Shown here piece after piece: positions 1 to 7,793 of a stretch of DNA of 64,000 bases. Positions within the stretch are counted from its first letter, which is position 1. Each line of letters begins with the position of its first letter. This DNA is from Fibrobacterota bacterium (lineage in GTDB: Bacteria > Fibrobacterota > Fibrobacteria > UBA11236): NCBI GenBank assembly GCA_947466585.1, contig CANIEU010000002.1, positions 124,001-188,000 of the forward strand. Direction: 5' to 3'. The translations under genes and the position numbers were made by a program. The notes beneath the pieces are model-generated. The model saw nothing but the letters and a program-made list of their open reading frames with translations. It had not been told where the DNA came from and did no database searches.

Positions 1-301
1 TTTCGAGGTGCACGGCGTCGTACTCGCGGTTGGTCGTGATGGCGCCGAGGCGCTTGCCGCTCTCTTCGAGCGAGGCCGATTCGGTGACCACCGCATCCTG
101 GCTTTCGCGGATTTGGGTCTCGGCGCGGGTGATGTCGGCGTGCAGCTTGTCGGCGGCGGAGCGTTCCTTGCCGATGGCGTCACGGAGCGACTGGATGCGC
201 TGGGGCAGGTCGCGGCGGGTCTGCTTAAGCTCAAAAACCTTTTTTTCCACGCGCCAAAGGGCGAGCAGGTTCTTCAGATCTTCTTCGATAGTGAGCAGCA
301 T
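1..301 (-). CDS. Zinc-ribbon/coiled-coil protein (CT398/COG1579-like), N-terminal part
   Basis: This ORF is missing from the supplied track. Reading the minus strand from an ATG at 301 gives an open frame to the window edge, about 100 codons, beginning MLLTIEEDLKNLLALWRVEKK. The product is a heptad-rich helix with many Glu, Arg and Lys residues and the phrase TTNREYDAVHLE. That layout fits the N-terminal coiled coil of the COG1579/CT398 family, which ends in a C4 zinc ribbon; the ribbon would lie outside the window. The molecular role of the family is poorly defined. No strong Shine-Dalgarno sequence is visible. Truncation is due only to the window border. Family assignment is from the helical pattern and the NREY motif, so moderately sure. 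Confidence 0.65.
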   Translation of the reverse strand, partial: MLLTIEEDLKNLLALWRVEKKVFELKQTRRDLPQRIQSLRDAIGKERSAADKLHADITRAETQIRESQDAVVTESASLEESGKRLGAITTNREYDAVHLE

Positions 302-484
302 TTTGGCACCCGGTGTTTTTGGCTCCCATAGGCCGGGCGCCATTCCTCCCGGCACGGAATAGTGGGGGGGCGCGGTCCGAATTCAGGATGCCATGAAAAA
401 AAACGTCCCGATCCCCCTGAAGGAGAGCCGGAACCACCGGGGTAAACTAGCTAGAAAGGCGGGGTCTTTCAACGCACCGGGGTT

Positions 485-1066
485 TTACCCGGGAGCGCGG
501 CGATTGAAGCGCGAGGCGGCCGTTTCCCACCCTTTTGTGAGCCCGGTCTCCAAAAGCTTGGTAAAATCCTCAAATACGGGGTTCAGGCTTTCGCGCTCGA
601 CCGTATTCATGCGGGCCAATACGAACCCCGCTAAATCCCGTCCAGGGGGGCAGAGGCCGACGCCGATGCGGATGCGCGGAAACCCCTCGCCGATATGCTC
701 GATGATGTTGCGCAGCCCGTTGTGGCCTCCATGGCCGCCCTCGGTGCGAATGCGCAACGAACCGATCGGAAGGGTCACGTCGTCGGTGACCACCACCACT
801 TCGGCGGGTGGAATCTTGAAAAAGGTAATGAGCGACTGAACGGCTTCGCCGCTGAGGTTCATGAAGGTCTGGGGTTTTGCGATCAGGAGCGGATGAGAAC
901 CCAGGGCGGCCTTGCACAGAAGCGCCTTGCCCCGGGTTCTCCACGCATCCGACGCATCGTTTCCGATGAGAGCGCGGGCCATCGAGTCCGCCAAGGCGAA
1001 CCCGATGTTGTGCCGCGTCGCATCGTATTGGGGGCCGGGATTGCCCAGCCCCACCAGAAGCGCCAT
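485..1066 (-). CDS. pth: Peptidyl-tRNA hydrolase
   Basis: Cleaves peptidyl-tRNA released from stalled ribosomes and so recycles tRNA in the cytosol. The 193-residue product has the full family length. It begins LLVGLGNPGPQYDATRHNIGF, containing the substrate-contact Asn (N9) and catalytic His (H19). FMNLSG follows near residue 68, the catalytic Asp pair VVTDD near 95, and the GGHGGHNGL loop after that. It lies 9 bp downstream of rplY on the same strand, the common rplY-pth pairing, so both are probably co-transcribed. The C-terminus is short and basic (NRRAPG). Identification is secure. Confidence 0.97.
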   Translation of the reverse strand: MALLVGLGNPGPQYDATRHNIGFALADSMARALIGNDASDAWRTRGKALLCKAALGSHPLLIAKPQTFMNLSGEAVQSLITFFKIPPAEVVVVTDDVTLPIGSLRIRTEGGHGGHNGLRNIIEHIGEGFPRIRIGVGLCPPGRDLAGFVLARMNTVERESLNPVFEDFTKLLETGLTKGWETAASRFNRRAPG

Positions 1067-1075
1067 CTTGAAGGA

Positions 1076-1741
1076 CTATTTCTTCTTGGCTGCCGGCTTG
1101 GCTGCCGCTGCTGCCGGAGCTGCTTTGCCCGCCGCTGCCGGAGGCGCCTTGGCTGCCGCCGGTGCGCCCGGAGCGCCAGTCGCCGATTCGTCCTGCTTGC
1201 GGCCTTCGCCCACGCCGAACAGCGCGGTGCGCGGCGGCGTCACGAACGTGCCCTTGTCGAAGTTCAGGTCCTTCACGTAGAACGTGGTGCCCGAGTTCAG
1301 GTTCGACACGTCGAGGTGGAAGGCGTCCGGAATGTCCTGCACCTTGGCGCGGAGCTTCACGAACTTCTTCGCTACGGAGAACACGCCGCCCTGGGTCTTC
1401 ACACCCACGGGGACGCCTTCGGTGGTCACCGGCACGGTCACCGTGACGGGGTGTTCGTTGTCGACGCGCACGAAGTCGACGTGCAGGAAGTCGCCGCGGA
1501 TCGGATCGCGATCGAGCTGCTTCATCATGGACTTCTGGATGACGCCGTCGATGTTCAGTTCAATGATGGCGTTGCGGTGCGCGAGCACGGGACGCAGGTC
1601 GGTTCCCGTGATTTCGATGGGTTCAGGCTCGCCCTTGAGGCCGTACAGAACGCCCGGAACCTTGCCTTCGCGACGAAGCGTGGCCAGAGTACCCTTGGTG
1701 CTGAGGACGCGCTTGTGCGCGGTGATATTGACGGTTTGCAT
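1076..1741 (-). CDS. rplY: 50S ribosomal protein L25 (CTC form)
   Basis: Binds 5S rRNA in the large subunit. At 221 residues it is the long CTC-type L25, with an N-terminal L25 beta-barrel (about residues 1-95) and a C-terminal TL5-like domain, rather than the roughly 95-residue E. coli form. The track ORF starts at 1969, but the real start is the ATG at 1741: it is preceded by AGGAGATCAC, an excellent ribosome binding site, and gives the family opening MQTVNITAHKR. The upstream extension would run through the tRNA-Gln gene and is not real. The last 40 or so residues are low-complexity Ala/Lys/Pro, ending PAAKKK, probably a flexible RNA-contacting tail. Precedes pth. Confidence 0.95.
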   Translation of the reverse strand: MQTVNITAHKRVLSTKGTLATLRREGKVPGVLYGLKGEPEPIEITGTDLRPVLAHRNAIIELNIDGVIQKSMMKQLDRDPIRGDFLHVDFVRVDNEHPVTVTVPVTTEGVPVGVKTQGGVFSVAKKFVKLRAKVQDIPDAFHLDVSNLNSGTTFYVKDLNFDKGTFVTPPRTALFGVGEGRKQDESATGAPGAPAAAKAPPAAAGKAAPAAAAAKPAAKKK

Positions 1742-1839
1742 GTGATCTCCTCGTGCGGTACATCGCGCCGGCGCGCGCCTTCCCGCTGTGTTTAAAGTGT
1801 GGCCCGGGTAAATTTCCCGGACCGCCGGATTCTCGAAGC

Positions 1840-1911
1840 TTGGGGCGGCAGGATTCGAACCTGCGAATGAGGGAACCAAAAACCCTTGTCTTACCGCTTG
1901 ACGACGCCCCA
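1840..1911 (-). tRNA. tRNA-Gln (anticodon TTG)
   Basis: The minus strand folds into a cloverleaf. The 7-bp acceptor stem is TGGGGCG/CGCCCCA, the D-arm is GTCAAGCGGTAAGAC, and the anticodon loop TTTTGGT carries TTG. The T-arm is GCAGG-TTCGAAT-CCTGC and the discriminator is A. CCA is not encoded. The closing base pair of the anticodon stem is a T-T mismatch. It lies between ispE and rplY on the same strand and may be processed from their transcript. Confidence 0.93.
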
Positions 1912-1932
1912 GCGTAACCGAGGGGGGCAAAC

Positions 1933-2850
1933 TTAGAAAAAACCTTCGATTTCGGAGCCTTGTCCCCAAAACCGGGTCACCACCGCAAATCGGCAGCGCG
2001 GAGCGGCTGCGGCCTGGGCCGCGAGAGCGCTTTTTTCGTCTGAAAACAGGGCGAAAACACTGGCACCGGACCCGCTCAGCATGGCTTTGACCGGGGAGTA
2101 CTCGATCAAAATCTTCCGAATTTCGCCGATTTCGGGATAGGCTTCCAGCACCGGCGCCTCAAAATCGTTGTGCAGGTTCCGGTAAAATTCAGCGTTCTCG
2201 GCATGCCCCGGGTATTCCCGCCGAAAGGCTTCCCATCGGGAACCGAAAATGCCTCCGTCCACCCGGGTGCGGTATTCCGCCAAAAGACGATAGGCCCCGG
2301 CCGTATCCACATGGCAGTGCGGGGTGGCGATCAAAACATGAAAAGGTCGAGGGGGAGGTGCCGCGGCCAACGCTTCGCCTCGGGACTCTCCGTAGGCCGT
2401 CGGGGTGGAGAGAAAAAACGGCACGTCGGAGCCGAGTTCCGCGCCCAAGATCCGCAGTTCCGCAGGGGTGAGATCCAGACGCCAGATCGTATTGGTGAGG
2501 CGCAGCGCAGTGGCCGCATCCGAGCTGCCGCCCCCAAGGCCGGCACCCGAGGGCAGGCGTTTCTCGAGTGTGAAACGGATGCCGAAACCCTGTGGAATGC
2601 GATCCGCATAACGGTTCTGCAACAAGCGTGCGGCCCGCACGATCAGGTTGTCTTCGGGGTTCGCGGTGAGGCCTTCGGCCCCGTCAAGCACCACGTCCCG
2701 ATCGGGCGATTCAAGGGGTGCGGCATGCAGTGTATCGCCCGTTTCCACGGCCTGAAACAACGTTCCGAGTTCGTGAAACCCGTCGGGCCGCTTGCCGCGC
2801 ACTTCGAGAAACAGATTGATCTTGGCGGGGCAGGGGAGGGAGAGGGGCAT
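1933..2850 (-). CDS. ispE: 4-diphosphocytidyl-2-C-methyl-D-erythritol kinase
   Basis: GHMP kinase of the non-mevalonate (MEP) isoprenoid pathway; phosphorylates the 2-hydroxyl of CDP-methylerythritol. The product is 305 residues. N-terminal PAKINLFLEV supplies the conserved Lys, the glycine-rich ATP loop is LPSGAGLGGGSSDAA (near residues 98-112), the catalytic Asp lies in LGSDVPFFL, and the GHMP C-terminal motif is KAMLSGSGASVF. The ATG at 2850 follows the purine-rich CCCCTCTCC complement, a GGAG-type site. It shows that isoprenoids are made by the MEP route. A heptad-repeat region separates it from the divergent argF. Confidence 0.96.
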   Translation of the reverse strand: MPLSLPCPAKINLFLEVRGKRPDGFHELGTLFQAVETGDTLHAAPLESPDRDVVLDGAEGLTANPEDNLIVRAARLLQNRYADRIPQGFGIRFTLEKRLPSGAGLGGGSSDAATALRLTNTIWRLDLTPAELRILGAELGSDVPFFLSTPTAYGESRGEALAAAPPPRPFHVLIATPHCHVDTAGAYRLLAEYRTRVDGGIFGSRWEAFRREYPGHAENAEFYRNLHNDFEAPVLEAYPEIGEIRKILIEYSPVKAMLSGSGASVFALFSDEKSALAAQAAAAPRCRFAVVTRFWGQGSEIEGFF

Positions 2851-2852
2851 GG

Positions 2853-2995
2853 CAGTAGGATGTAGACGGTAGATGGTAGACGGTAGAAAACGGCAGTTGG
2901 CTTTTTAGGATCGAAGCCCCGCAGAGGTCCACTAAAAGTACCCGGAGTTCGTCCCCGGTACCGTCCACCTACTTCCTACAACCGTCCACCGTCTT
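2853..2995. repeat. Heptad repeat pair, GTAGACG type
   Basis: Left arm 2853-2888 contains GTAGACG GTAGATG GTAGACG GTAGA in strict 7-bp period. Right arm 2956-2995 is the inverted form (CCGTCCACCTACTTCC, then ACCGTCCACCGTC). The arms flank about 67 bp in the divergent ispE-argF spacer. The right arm shares TACCGTCCACCTACT with the inverse of the yicC-xerD repeat (8701-8816), and the left arm shares GGTAGACGGTAGAAAAC with it. Confidence 0.8.
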
Positions 2996-3007
2996 ATCTT
3001 TTCCCCC

Positions 3008-3940
3008 ATGTCCAAACCGCTCCGCCATCTGCTCAACCTCGTCGATCAACCCTCCGCACTCGTGGAAGAACTCGTGCGCGACGCGGCGCGTCTGCGCGCC
3101 GATTTTCGCGCCGCCGGGCCCAGCGAAACACTGCACGGCCGCACCGCCGCGCTCTTTTTCGAAAAGCCCAGCCTGCGTACGCGCGTGACCTTCGAGGTCG
3201 CGATGATTCAGACCGGCGGATCCACGGTGATTCTGGATCCCGCCTCGGTGTCGATCGGCAAACGCGAGTCGGTTCACGACGCCGCCAAAAGTCTTTCGCG
3301 CTGGGTCGACTGCATCGTCGCGCGCACCTTCACGCAGGCGCTGGTCGACGATCTCGCGCGCCATGCTTCCGTGCCCGTGATCAACGCGCTTACCGATGAA
3401 GAACATCCGTGCCAGGCGCTGGCGTTCGGCCAGATGATGCTGGAGCGCCGCGGCTCGCTGCGCGGCGCGCGCGTCGCGTTCGTGGGCGACGGCAACAACG
3501 TTGCCAACAGTCTCGCCGCGCTCGCCGGTCACTGCGGAATGCATTTCACCCTCGCCTGCCCCAAGGGCTACGAACAACCGCCGGCGCTTTTGAAAAAAGT
3601 CGAAGCCCTGTGCGCGATTACCGGTGGCAGTTACAAGCAGACCTACGACCCCATCGAAGCCGTGCGCGACGCCGACGTGATCTACACCGACGTCTGGGTG
3701 AGCATGGGTGAGGAAGATCAGGCGGCGGAGAAGACGAAGAACTTCCACCCGTACCAGGTGAATGCCGCGTTGCTCGCGGCGGCGCCCGAGACCTGCGTGG
3801 TCACGCATTGCCTGCCCGCGCATCCGGGCGAAGAGATCACCCAAGAGGTGATGGACTCTGCGCGTTACGTCGCTTTCGACGAAGCCGAGAACCGCCTACA
3901 CGCGCAGAAGGCCGTGTTACTCCATTTGATTCGCGGCTGA
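3008..3940 (+). CDS. argF: Ornithine carbamoyltransferase
   Basis: Transfers carbamoyl from carbamoyl phosphate to ornithine, giving citrulline in arginine biosynthesis. The product is 310 residues. The carbamoyl-phosphate loop appears as KPSLRTR near residue 53, a variant of STRTR with Leu in place of Thr at the second position. HPCQAL near residue 137 and the ornithine-side HCLPAHPG near 269 are intact. The latter distinguishes OTC from aspartate transcarbamylase. Its start is close to the heptad repeat. argD and argA lie elsewhere in the window, so the arginine genes are scattered here. Confidence 0.95.
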   Translation: MSKPLRHLLNLVDQPSALVEELVRDAARLRADFRAAGPSETLHGRTAALFFEKPSLRTRVTFEVAMIQTGGSTVILDPASVSIGKRESVHDAAKSLSRWVDCIVARTFTQALVDDLARHASVPVINALTDEEHPCQALAFGQMMLERRGSLRGARVAFVGDGNNVANSLAALAGHCGMHFTLACPKGYEQPPALLKKVEALCAITGGSYKQTYDPIEAVRDADVIYTDVWVSMGEEDQAAEKTKNFHPYQVNAALLAAAPETCVVTHCLPAHPGEEITQEVMDSARYVAFDEAENRLHAQKAVLLHLIRG

Positions 3941-3951
3941 ATCCTTAAGGA

Positions 3952-4596
3952 TTACCAGACCGACGCGGAAGCGGCCTCGGTGCCCGAAGCCTCGAGTTCC
4001 CTCACCGCTTCCTGATAGGCTGCATTGCAAGGCGTCTTGCCCTTGAAGTGGACGAGAATGATGTCGAGCTTGCCTTCCGAAAAGGTCAGCTTCATCTGCT
4101 TGGTGATTTTGCCTTTGTAGCCCCACTCCTGCATCAACGCCTCGGTCAACTCGTAGCAGTCTTCCAACGCGTAGAAATTCATCTCGGAGGATTGGAAGGC
4201 GTAGCACGCATCCATCTCCATGCATTCGGGCGGCGCAGAATCGCTTTGCTCCATCCATTTGTGCGAATGACGCTTGCGCACCTCGAGGGATTTTTCGAGA
4301 CGCATGTAACCGATCACGAAAAAGCGGCCGCGGAATTCTTCGCGCGTGCCGTGGTAGCGCGTGCCGAAGAGAAAGTACCGGCGGCGCGCCTTGAACGCGG
4401 CCGCGCGGGTACGCGCCTCCTGGCACTGGATGACGCCGTAGGTTCCGCTCTCGTAGTTCGGCTCCTGCACCGTCTGGCCGTTGGCATCCACGAGTGAACG
4501 CACGGGCAACGCATGGTGGCGCGAGCTCCCTGTATGGATGAGCACGCCTTCCGCCTTGCCGCGGTAATCCTGCCAGCCGGTTTGTGCGTTTGTCAT
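3952..4596 (-). CDS. Conserved-looking protein of unknown function
   Basis: The product is 214 residues, not recognised. The start is set at the ATG at 4596 (MTNAQTGWQDYRGKAEGV), which has GAAAGGAACG upstream; the longer track ORF lacks a site. The middle is rich in aromatic strands (RRRYFLFGTRY, GRFFVIGYMRLEK), followed by a Cys/Met/Glu-rich stretch (ECMEMDACYAF) and a helical, acidic C-terminal part. The strand pattern is vaguely like small PUA/EVE-type folds, but that is only a guess. No signal peptide or membrane segment. Convergent with argF, 11 bp apart. Codon use matches its neighbours, so the gene is probably real. Confidence 0.7.
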   Translation of the reverse strand: MTNAQTGWQDYRGKAEGVLIHTGSSRHHALPVRSLVDANGQTVQEPNYESGTYGVIQCQEARTRAAAFKARRRYFLFGTRYHGTREEFRGRFFVIGYMRLEKSLEVRKRHSHKWMEQSDSAPPECMEMDACYAFQSSEMNFYALEDCYELTEALMQEWGYKGKITKQMKLTFSEGKLDIILVHFKGKTPCNAAYQEAVRELEASGTEAASASVW

Positions 4597-5016
4597 GAGA
4601 CGTTCCTTTCGACCGAATCGCAGGCGCGTGATGCGGCGGGTTCGAGCAGGTTGAGGGCGTTGCACCGGAAGGGTACCGGTTCTCCGCGCCGCTGAATGTG
4701 TAAGGGGCTTAGGAGAAAAACCGGAGCGGAAAAATCCGAACCAGAGCCGACTGGGTCGGCAGGGCCATGGTGGTGGTGGTATTCATATGCAAATTTGCCA
4801 GTATTTTCCGGTTTCCTGCACCAATATACACCGGGTCCCCCGAAAAGTCAGGAGGAATATGAGTGAACAGTAGACGGTTTTCGGTTCACAGTAGCGCCAA
4901 AAAATCGGGAATCAGATCGAGTAGACCTCCGGGCAATTCTCCCGTCTGGTACCCTTCAGCGTGTCGATCGGATTCGGATGGGGTTCACTTTAAACTGTGA
5001 ACCGGTAACTGTCGAG
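4597..5016. other. 420-bp spacer with GTGAACC-type heptad repeats
   Basis: No coding frame is convincing. 4863-4894 reads GTGAACA GTAGACG GTTTTCG GTTCACA in 7-bp steps. 4981-5015 holds GGTTCAC-TTTAAACT-GTGAACC, then GGTAACT and GTCGAGT. CGGTTCACAGT (4882-4892) is inverted as ACTGTGAACCG (4994-5004). A short AGGAGGAATATG sequence at about 4851 opens only a 4-codon frame. The rest, 4600-4860, shows nothing recognised. Confidence 0.7.
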
Positions 5017-5832
5017 TCAAAGTTCCACCTGCTCCGCGACGATATTGCGGCCCAGGAAAAGCGACGCCAGTTTCGCGAAGCTTTCGGTTTGATCTGTGGT
5101 GAGAAAGCGTTCGCTCTCCCCGCGCGTTAGGCGTTTGTCGAAGTCGGCGTGCCGCGTGAGATAGTCGGTCAAGGCGGGCGCGACGAGGTCGGCCTGCACC
5201 AGGATTTTCGTGGACGCAGGCACGAGCCGCCGTATCGCGGGGTAGAGCAAGGGATAGTGCGTACATGCCAACAGCAGGGCATCGGGAACGCCGCCCGCGC
5301 GCTCCAGGGTTTCACGCCAGTATTGTTCCAAAAAGTATTCAAGGCCCGCGCCTGCGAGTTCGCCGTTCTCGACCAGAGGCACCAGCAGCGGGCAGGCCAC
5401 CTGCGTGAGACGGATGTGGGGCGCCAGCTTCTCCAGTTCCAGCGCATAGCTTTCGGAGCGTACCGTTCCTTCGGTGGCCCACAGGGCGACGCGACTCTCG
5501 GGCGCTTCCTGTGCCAACGCCTCTGCAGAGGGACGAATGATGCCGAGCACCCGGCGGTCGAGATATTTTACCGGTAACAGTTTCTGTTGAATGGTGCGCA
5601 GCGCCTTGGCCGATGCGGTGTTGCAGGCGATGACTACCAGCGGGCACCCTTGCGCGAACAGATGCTCCACACCTTCGGTGGTGAAGCGCAGAATCGCTTC
5701 GAAGGAGCGGTTGCCGTAAGGCGTGCGGGCCGTATCGCCCAGATAGAGCATGTCGTAGGCGGGCAGTTGTTCGCGCACCTTGCGGTATACGGTCAGACCG
5801 CCGAAACCAGAGTCGAAAAGTCCTAGGGGCAT
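5017..5832 (-). CDS. murI: Glutamate racemase
   Basis: Interconverts L- and D-glutamate to supply D-Glu for peptidoglycan. The product is 271 residues from the ATG at 5832 (MPLGLFDSGFGGLTV, with the family Asp-Ser pair). The catalytic cysteines lie in VIACNTASA (near residue 72) and LLACTHYPLL (near 184). The track start at 5919 is rejected, because its extra residues (IHHSSFIILHF) are translated heptad repeat. A perfect hairpin GCATTTT-GGG-AAAATGC (5829-5845) covers the start codon and could occlude it in the mRNA. Identification is secure. Confidence 0.96.
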   Translation of the reverse strand: MPLGLFDSGFGGLTVYRKVREQLPAYDMLYLGDTARTPYGNRSFEAILRFTTEGVEHLFAQGCPLVVIACNTASAKALRTIQQKLLPVKYLDRRVLGIIRPSAEALAQEAPESRVALWATEGTVRSESYALELEKLAPHIRLTQVACPLLVPLVENGELAGAGLEYFLEQYWRETLERAGGVPDALLLACTHYPLLYPAIRRLVPASTKILVQADLVAPALTDYLTRHADFDKRLTRGESERFLTTDQTESFAKLASLFLGRNIVAEQVEL

Positions 5833-5846
5833 TTTGGGAAAATGCA

Positions 5847-6046
5847 AAATGATGAATGATGAATGATGAATGGGTAATGATCGTAAGGAGAGAGCGGCTC
5901 GCTGCGGATCCGGAGTCATCTTGATCGGGGGGCGAGGTGGCCTAGTGAGAGCTCATCTGCCGTTTTTCCGGAATTTTGGCGGTTTAGTATGCCTTTTTGG
6001 GCTCCATTCCTCATTCCTCATTCCTCATTCATCATTTCTCACTTCC
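5847..6046. repeat. Heptad repeat pair, ATGATGA / CATTCCT type
   Basis: The left arm 5847-5880 is (ATGATGA)n with 7-bp period. The right arm 6004-6046 is CATTCCT x3, then CATTCAT and CATTTCT, also period 7, in inverted sense relative to the left. The arms bracket about 120 bp that probably hold the rpsT and murI promoters. Confidence 0.8.
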
Positions 6047-6109
6047 TCCCTTGAGGTCTCCGCCTCCATTACTTATCCTTTGTCCCCAAATTTTAACAGG
6101 GAGGGCGCT

Positions 6110-6379
6110 TTGCCTACCCATAAGTCCGCAGAAAAACGCATTCTCACCTCCGAAAAGGCTCGCCTGGTCAACCGCGCGATCCGTTCGTCCATCCGCACGA
6201 GCCTCAAAAAGGTTCGTGGTGCGACCTCGCACGCCGAAGCTTCGAAGGAATTGCCGAACCTCTTTTCGATGCTCGACAAGGCCGCACGACGCAATCAAGG
6301 CGGTGTGACCAAGAATTCGGCGTCGAATTACAAGAGCAAGGCCCAAAAGGCCGTCGCGGCTCTCGCCGAAAAGAAATAG
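6110..6379 (+). CDS. rpsT: 30S ribosomal protein S20
   Basis: Small-subunit protein contacting the 16S rRNA 5-prime and 3-prime minor domains. The product is 89 residues. The family start motif (M)PTHKSAEKR is placed by a TTG start codon at 6110, preceded by GGGAGGGCGC. The track start at 5870 includes translated repeat and is not credible. The N-terminal basic helix and central NRAIRSSIRTSLKK are typical. A rare TTG start on a ribosomal protein is worth noting and also occurs for S20 in some other bacteria. An intrinsic terminator follows. Confidence 0.93.
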   Translation: MPTHKSAEKRILTSEKARLVNRAIRSSIRTSLKKVRGATSHAEASKELPNLFSMLDKAARRNQGGVTKNSASNYKSKAQKAVAALAEKK

Positions 6380-6434
6380 GGCAGACCCCCCGGGGCGCCC
6401 GTCAGGGTACCCGGAACGACTTCCAAGATTGAAG

Positions 6435-6459
6435 GCCGTCCTCCGGGGCGGCTTTTTTT
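6435..6459 (+). terminator. Intrinsic terminator of rpsT
   Basis: GCCGTCC-TCCG-GGGCGGC (one G-T pair) is followed by TTTTTTTG, 56 bp after the rpsT stop. Confidence 0.85.
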
Positions 6460-6509
6460 GTTTCCAGTTATTTTTCGTTATCGTGAGTTTCGTTAGGAAA
6501 GGATCGACC

Positions 6510-7697
6510 ATGTCAGACGCACTGCTCGGAGTCTACGGCGCACGGGATCTCACCTTGGTACGGGGCGAAGGCTCCCACGTGTGGGACGATGCCGGACGCC
6601 GCTATCTCGATTGCGTCTCGGGCGTGGCAGTGAATGCGGTCGGGCACGGGAATCCCTCGGTGCTCCTTGCCATCGCCGAACAGGCGGGCAAGTTCCTGCA
6701 TGCGAGCAACCTGTTCGTGCTGCCGTCGCAGCGCGATCTGGCGTCTCGGCTGGCGGAGATCTCCGGATTCGACGCGGTGTTCTTTTCGAACAGCGGCACC
6801 GAGGCCAACGAAGGCGCGATCAAGTTCGCACGGCGCTTCTTCGATCTTGCGGGACAACCCGAAAAAAATGAAATCGTCAGTTTCACGGGCTCGTTCCACG
6901 GGCGCACCTATGCGGCCATGGCCGCCACGGGCCAAGAAAAGATTTACCAGGGCTTCGGCCCGATGCCGCGCGGCTTCGTGCACGTGTTGGCGAACGACGT
7001 CGCGGCGCTGAAGGCCGCCGTGGGTCCGAACACCGCGGCCGTGTTATTCGAACCGGTGCAGGCCGAGGGCGGCGTGGTCAACATGGAGCCGGCGATGGCC
7101 GAGGCCTTGCGCGAGGTACAGGCGCGGGGTGTGCTGCTGATCGCCGATGAAATCCAGACGGGTCTGTGGCGCACCGGTACCTTACTCGGCAGTGATGCGC
7201 TGTGCATCCGGCCCGATCTTGTGACGCTTGCCAAACCGCTCGGCGGCGGACTTCCGCTCGGCGCGGTGCTGGTGCGCAAGCCCATCGCGGAGGCCTTGCA
7301 TGTGGGCGATCACGGTTCCACCTTCGGCGGCAACCCCGTGGCCTGCGCGGCCGGGCTTGCGGTGCTCGGCATCCTTTCAGACGAAGCATTCCAAAAGGGT
7401 TATCAGGAGCGGATCGCGTTGTTGCGCGGGGAACTGGAAAAGTTGATCGAACGCAAATCCAAAGCGGGAGTTCCCGTCGGTACGCTGCGTGGGCGCGGGT
7501 TCCTCATTGGCATGCGGTGGACCGGCGCGGCCGATTCGGTGCACGGTGACCTTGGAGCCTTGCAGAAGCGGTTGCGGGAAGCTGGCGTGTTGGTGCATCG
7601 CGCTGGTGCGGATGTGCTGCGGCTTTTGCCGCCGCTGACGTTCTCGCGCCAGGATATCGCTGATTTGATGGGTGCGATGGAAGAAGCGGTGAAGTAG
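6510..7697 (+). CDS. argD: Acetylornithine / succinyldiaminopimelate aminotransferase
   Basis: Class III PLP aminotransferase acting on N-acetylornithine in arginine synthesis; homologues often also serve the DAP pathway. The product is 395 residues from the ATG at 6510, preceded by AGGAAAGG. The upstream in-frame part of the track ORF runs through the rpsT terminator. Motifs: SNSGTEANEGAIK near residue 95, FHGRTYAAMAATGQ near 131, LIADEIQTG near 212, and the PLP Lys in TLAKPLGGGLPLGA near 240. Its stop borders a 30-bp inverted repeat. Distinguishing it from other class III enzymes rests on overall similarity and length. Confidence 0.9.
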   Translation: MSDALLGVYGARDLTLVRGEGSHVWDDAGRRYLDCVSGVAVNAVGHGNPSVLLAIAEQAGKFLHASNLFVLPSQRDLASRLAEISGFDAVFFSNSGTEANEGAIKFARRFFDLAGQPEKNEIVSFTGSFHGRTYAAMAATGQEKIYQGFGPMPRGFVHVLANDVAALKAAVGPNTAAVLFEPVQAEGGVVNMEPAMAEALREVQARGVLLIADEIQTGLWRTGTLLGSDALCIRPDLVTLAKPLGGGLPLGAVLVRKPIAEALHVGDHGSTFGGNPVACAAGLAVLGILSDEAFQKGYQERIALLRGELEKLIERKSKAGVPVGTLRGRGFLIGMRWTGAADSVHGDLGALQKRLREAGVLVHRAGADVLRLLPPLTFSRQDIADLMGAMEEAVK

Positions 7698-7792
7698 GAA
7701 GAGTGGATAGTGGATTGTGAATAGTAAACGCGGGGAATATTGTTGTCCCCCTAACTACTGCTTTATTATCCACAATCCACTATCCACTCTTC
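7698..7792. repeat. 30-bp inverted repeat of GTGGATA heptads between convergent genes
   Basis: Arms are 7698-7727 and 7763-7792 with 28 of 30 positions complementary, around a 35-nt loop. Each arm is built as GTGGATA GTGGATT GTGAATA. The left arm begins immediately after the argD stop and the right arm ends one base before the yicC stop. It may act as a bidirectional terminator, although no long T-tract is present. Confidence 0.85.
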
Positions 7793-7793
7793 G

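Noticed and set aside
8-839. Plus-strand ORFs 8-331, 30-362 and 393-839
   Set aside because: Antisense to the zinc-ribbon gene and to pth; low-complexity Arg/Ser composition typical of shadow frames.
2969-3844. 291-aa minus-strand ORF over argF
   Set aside because: Arg/His/Gly-rich shadow of a complete argF with all active-site motifs.
4846-4875. AGGAGGAATATG as a gene start
   Set aside because: Frame stops after four codons within the repeat.
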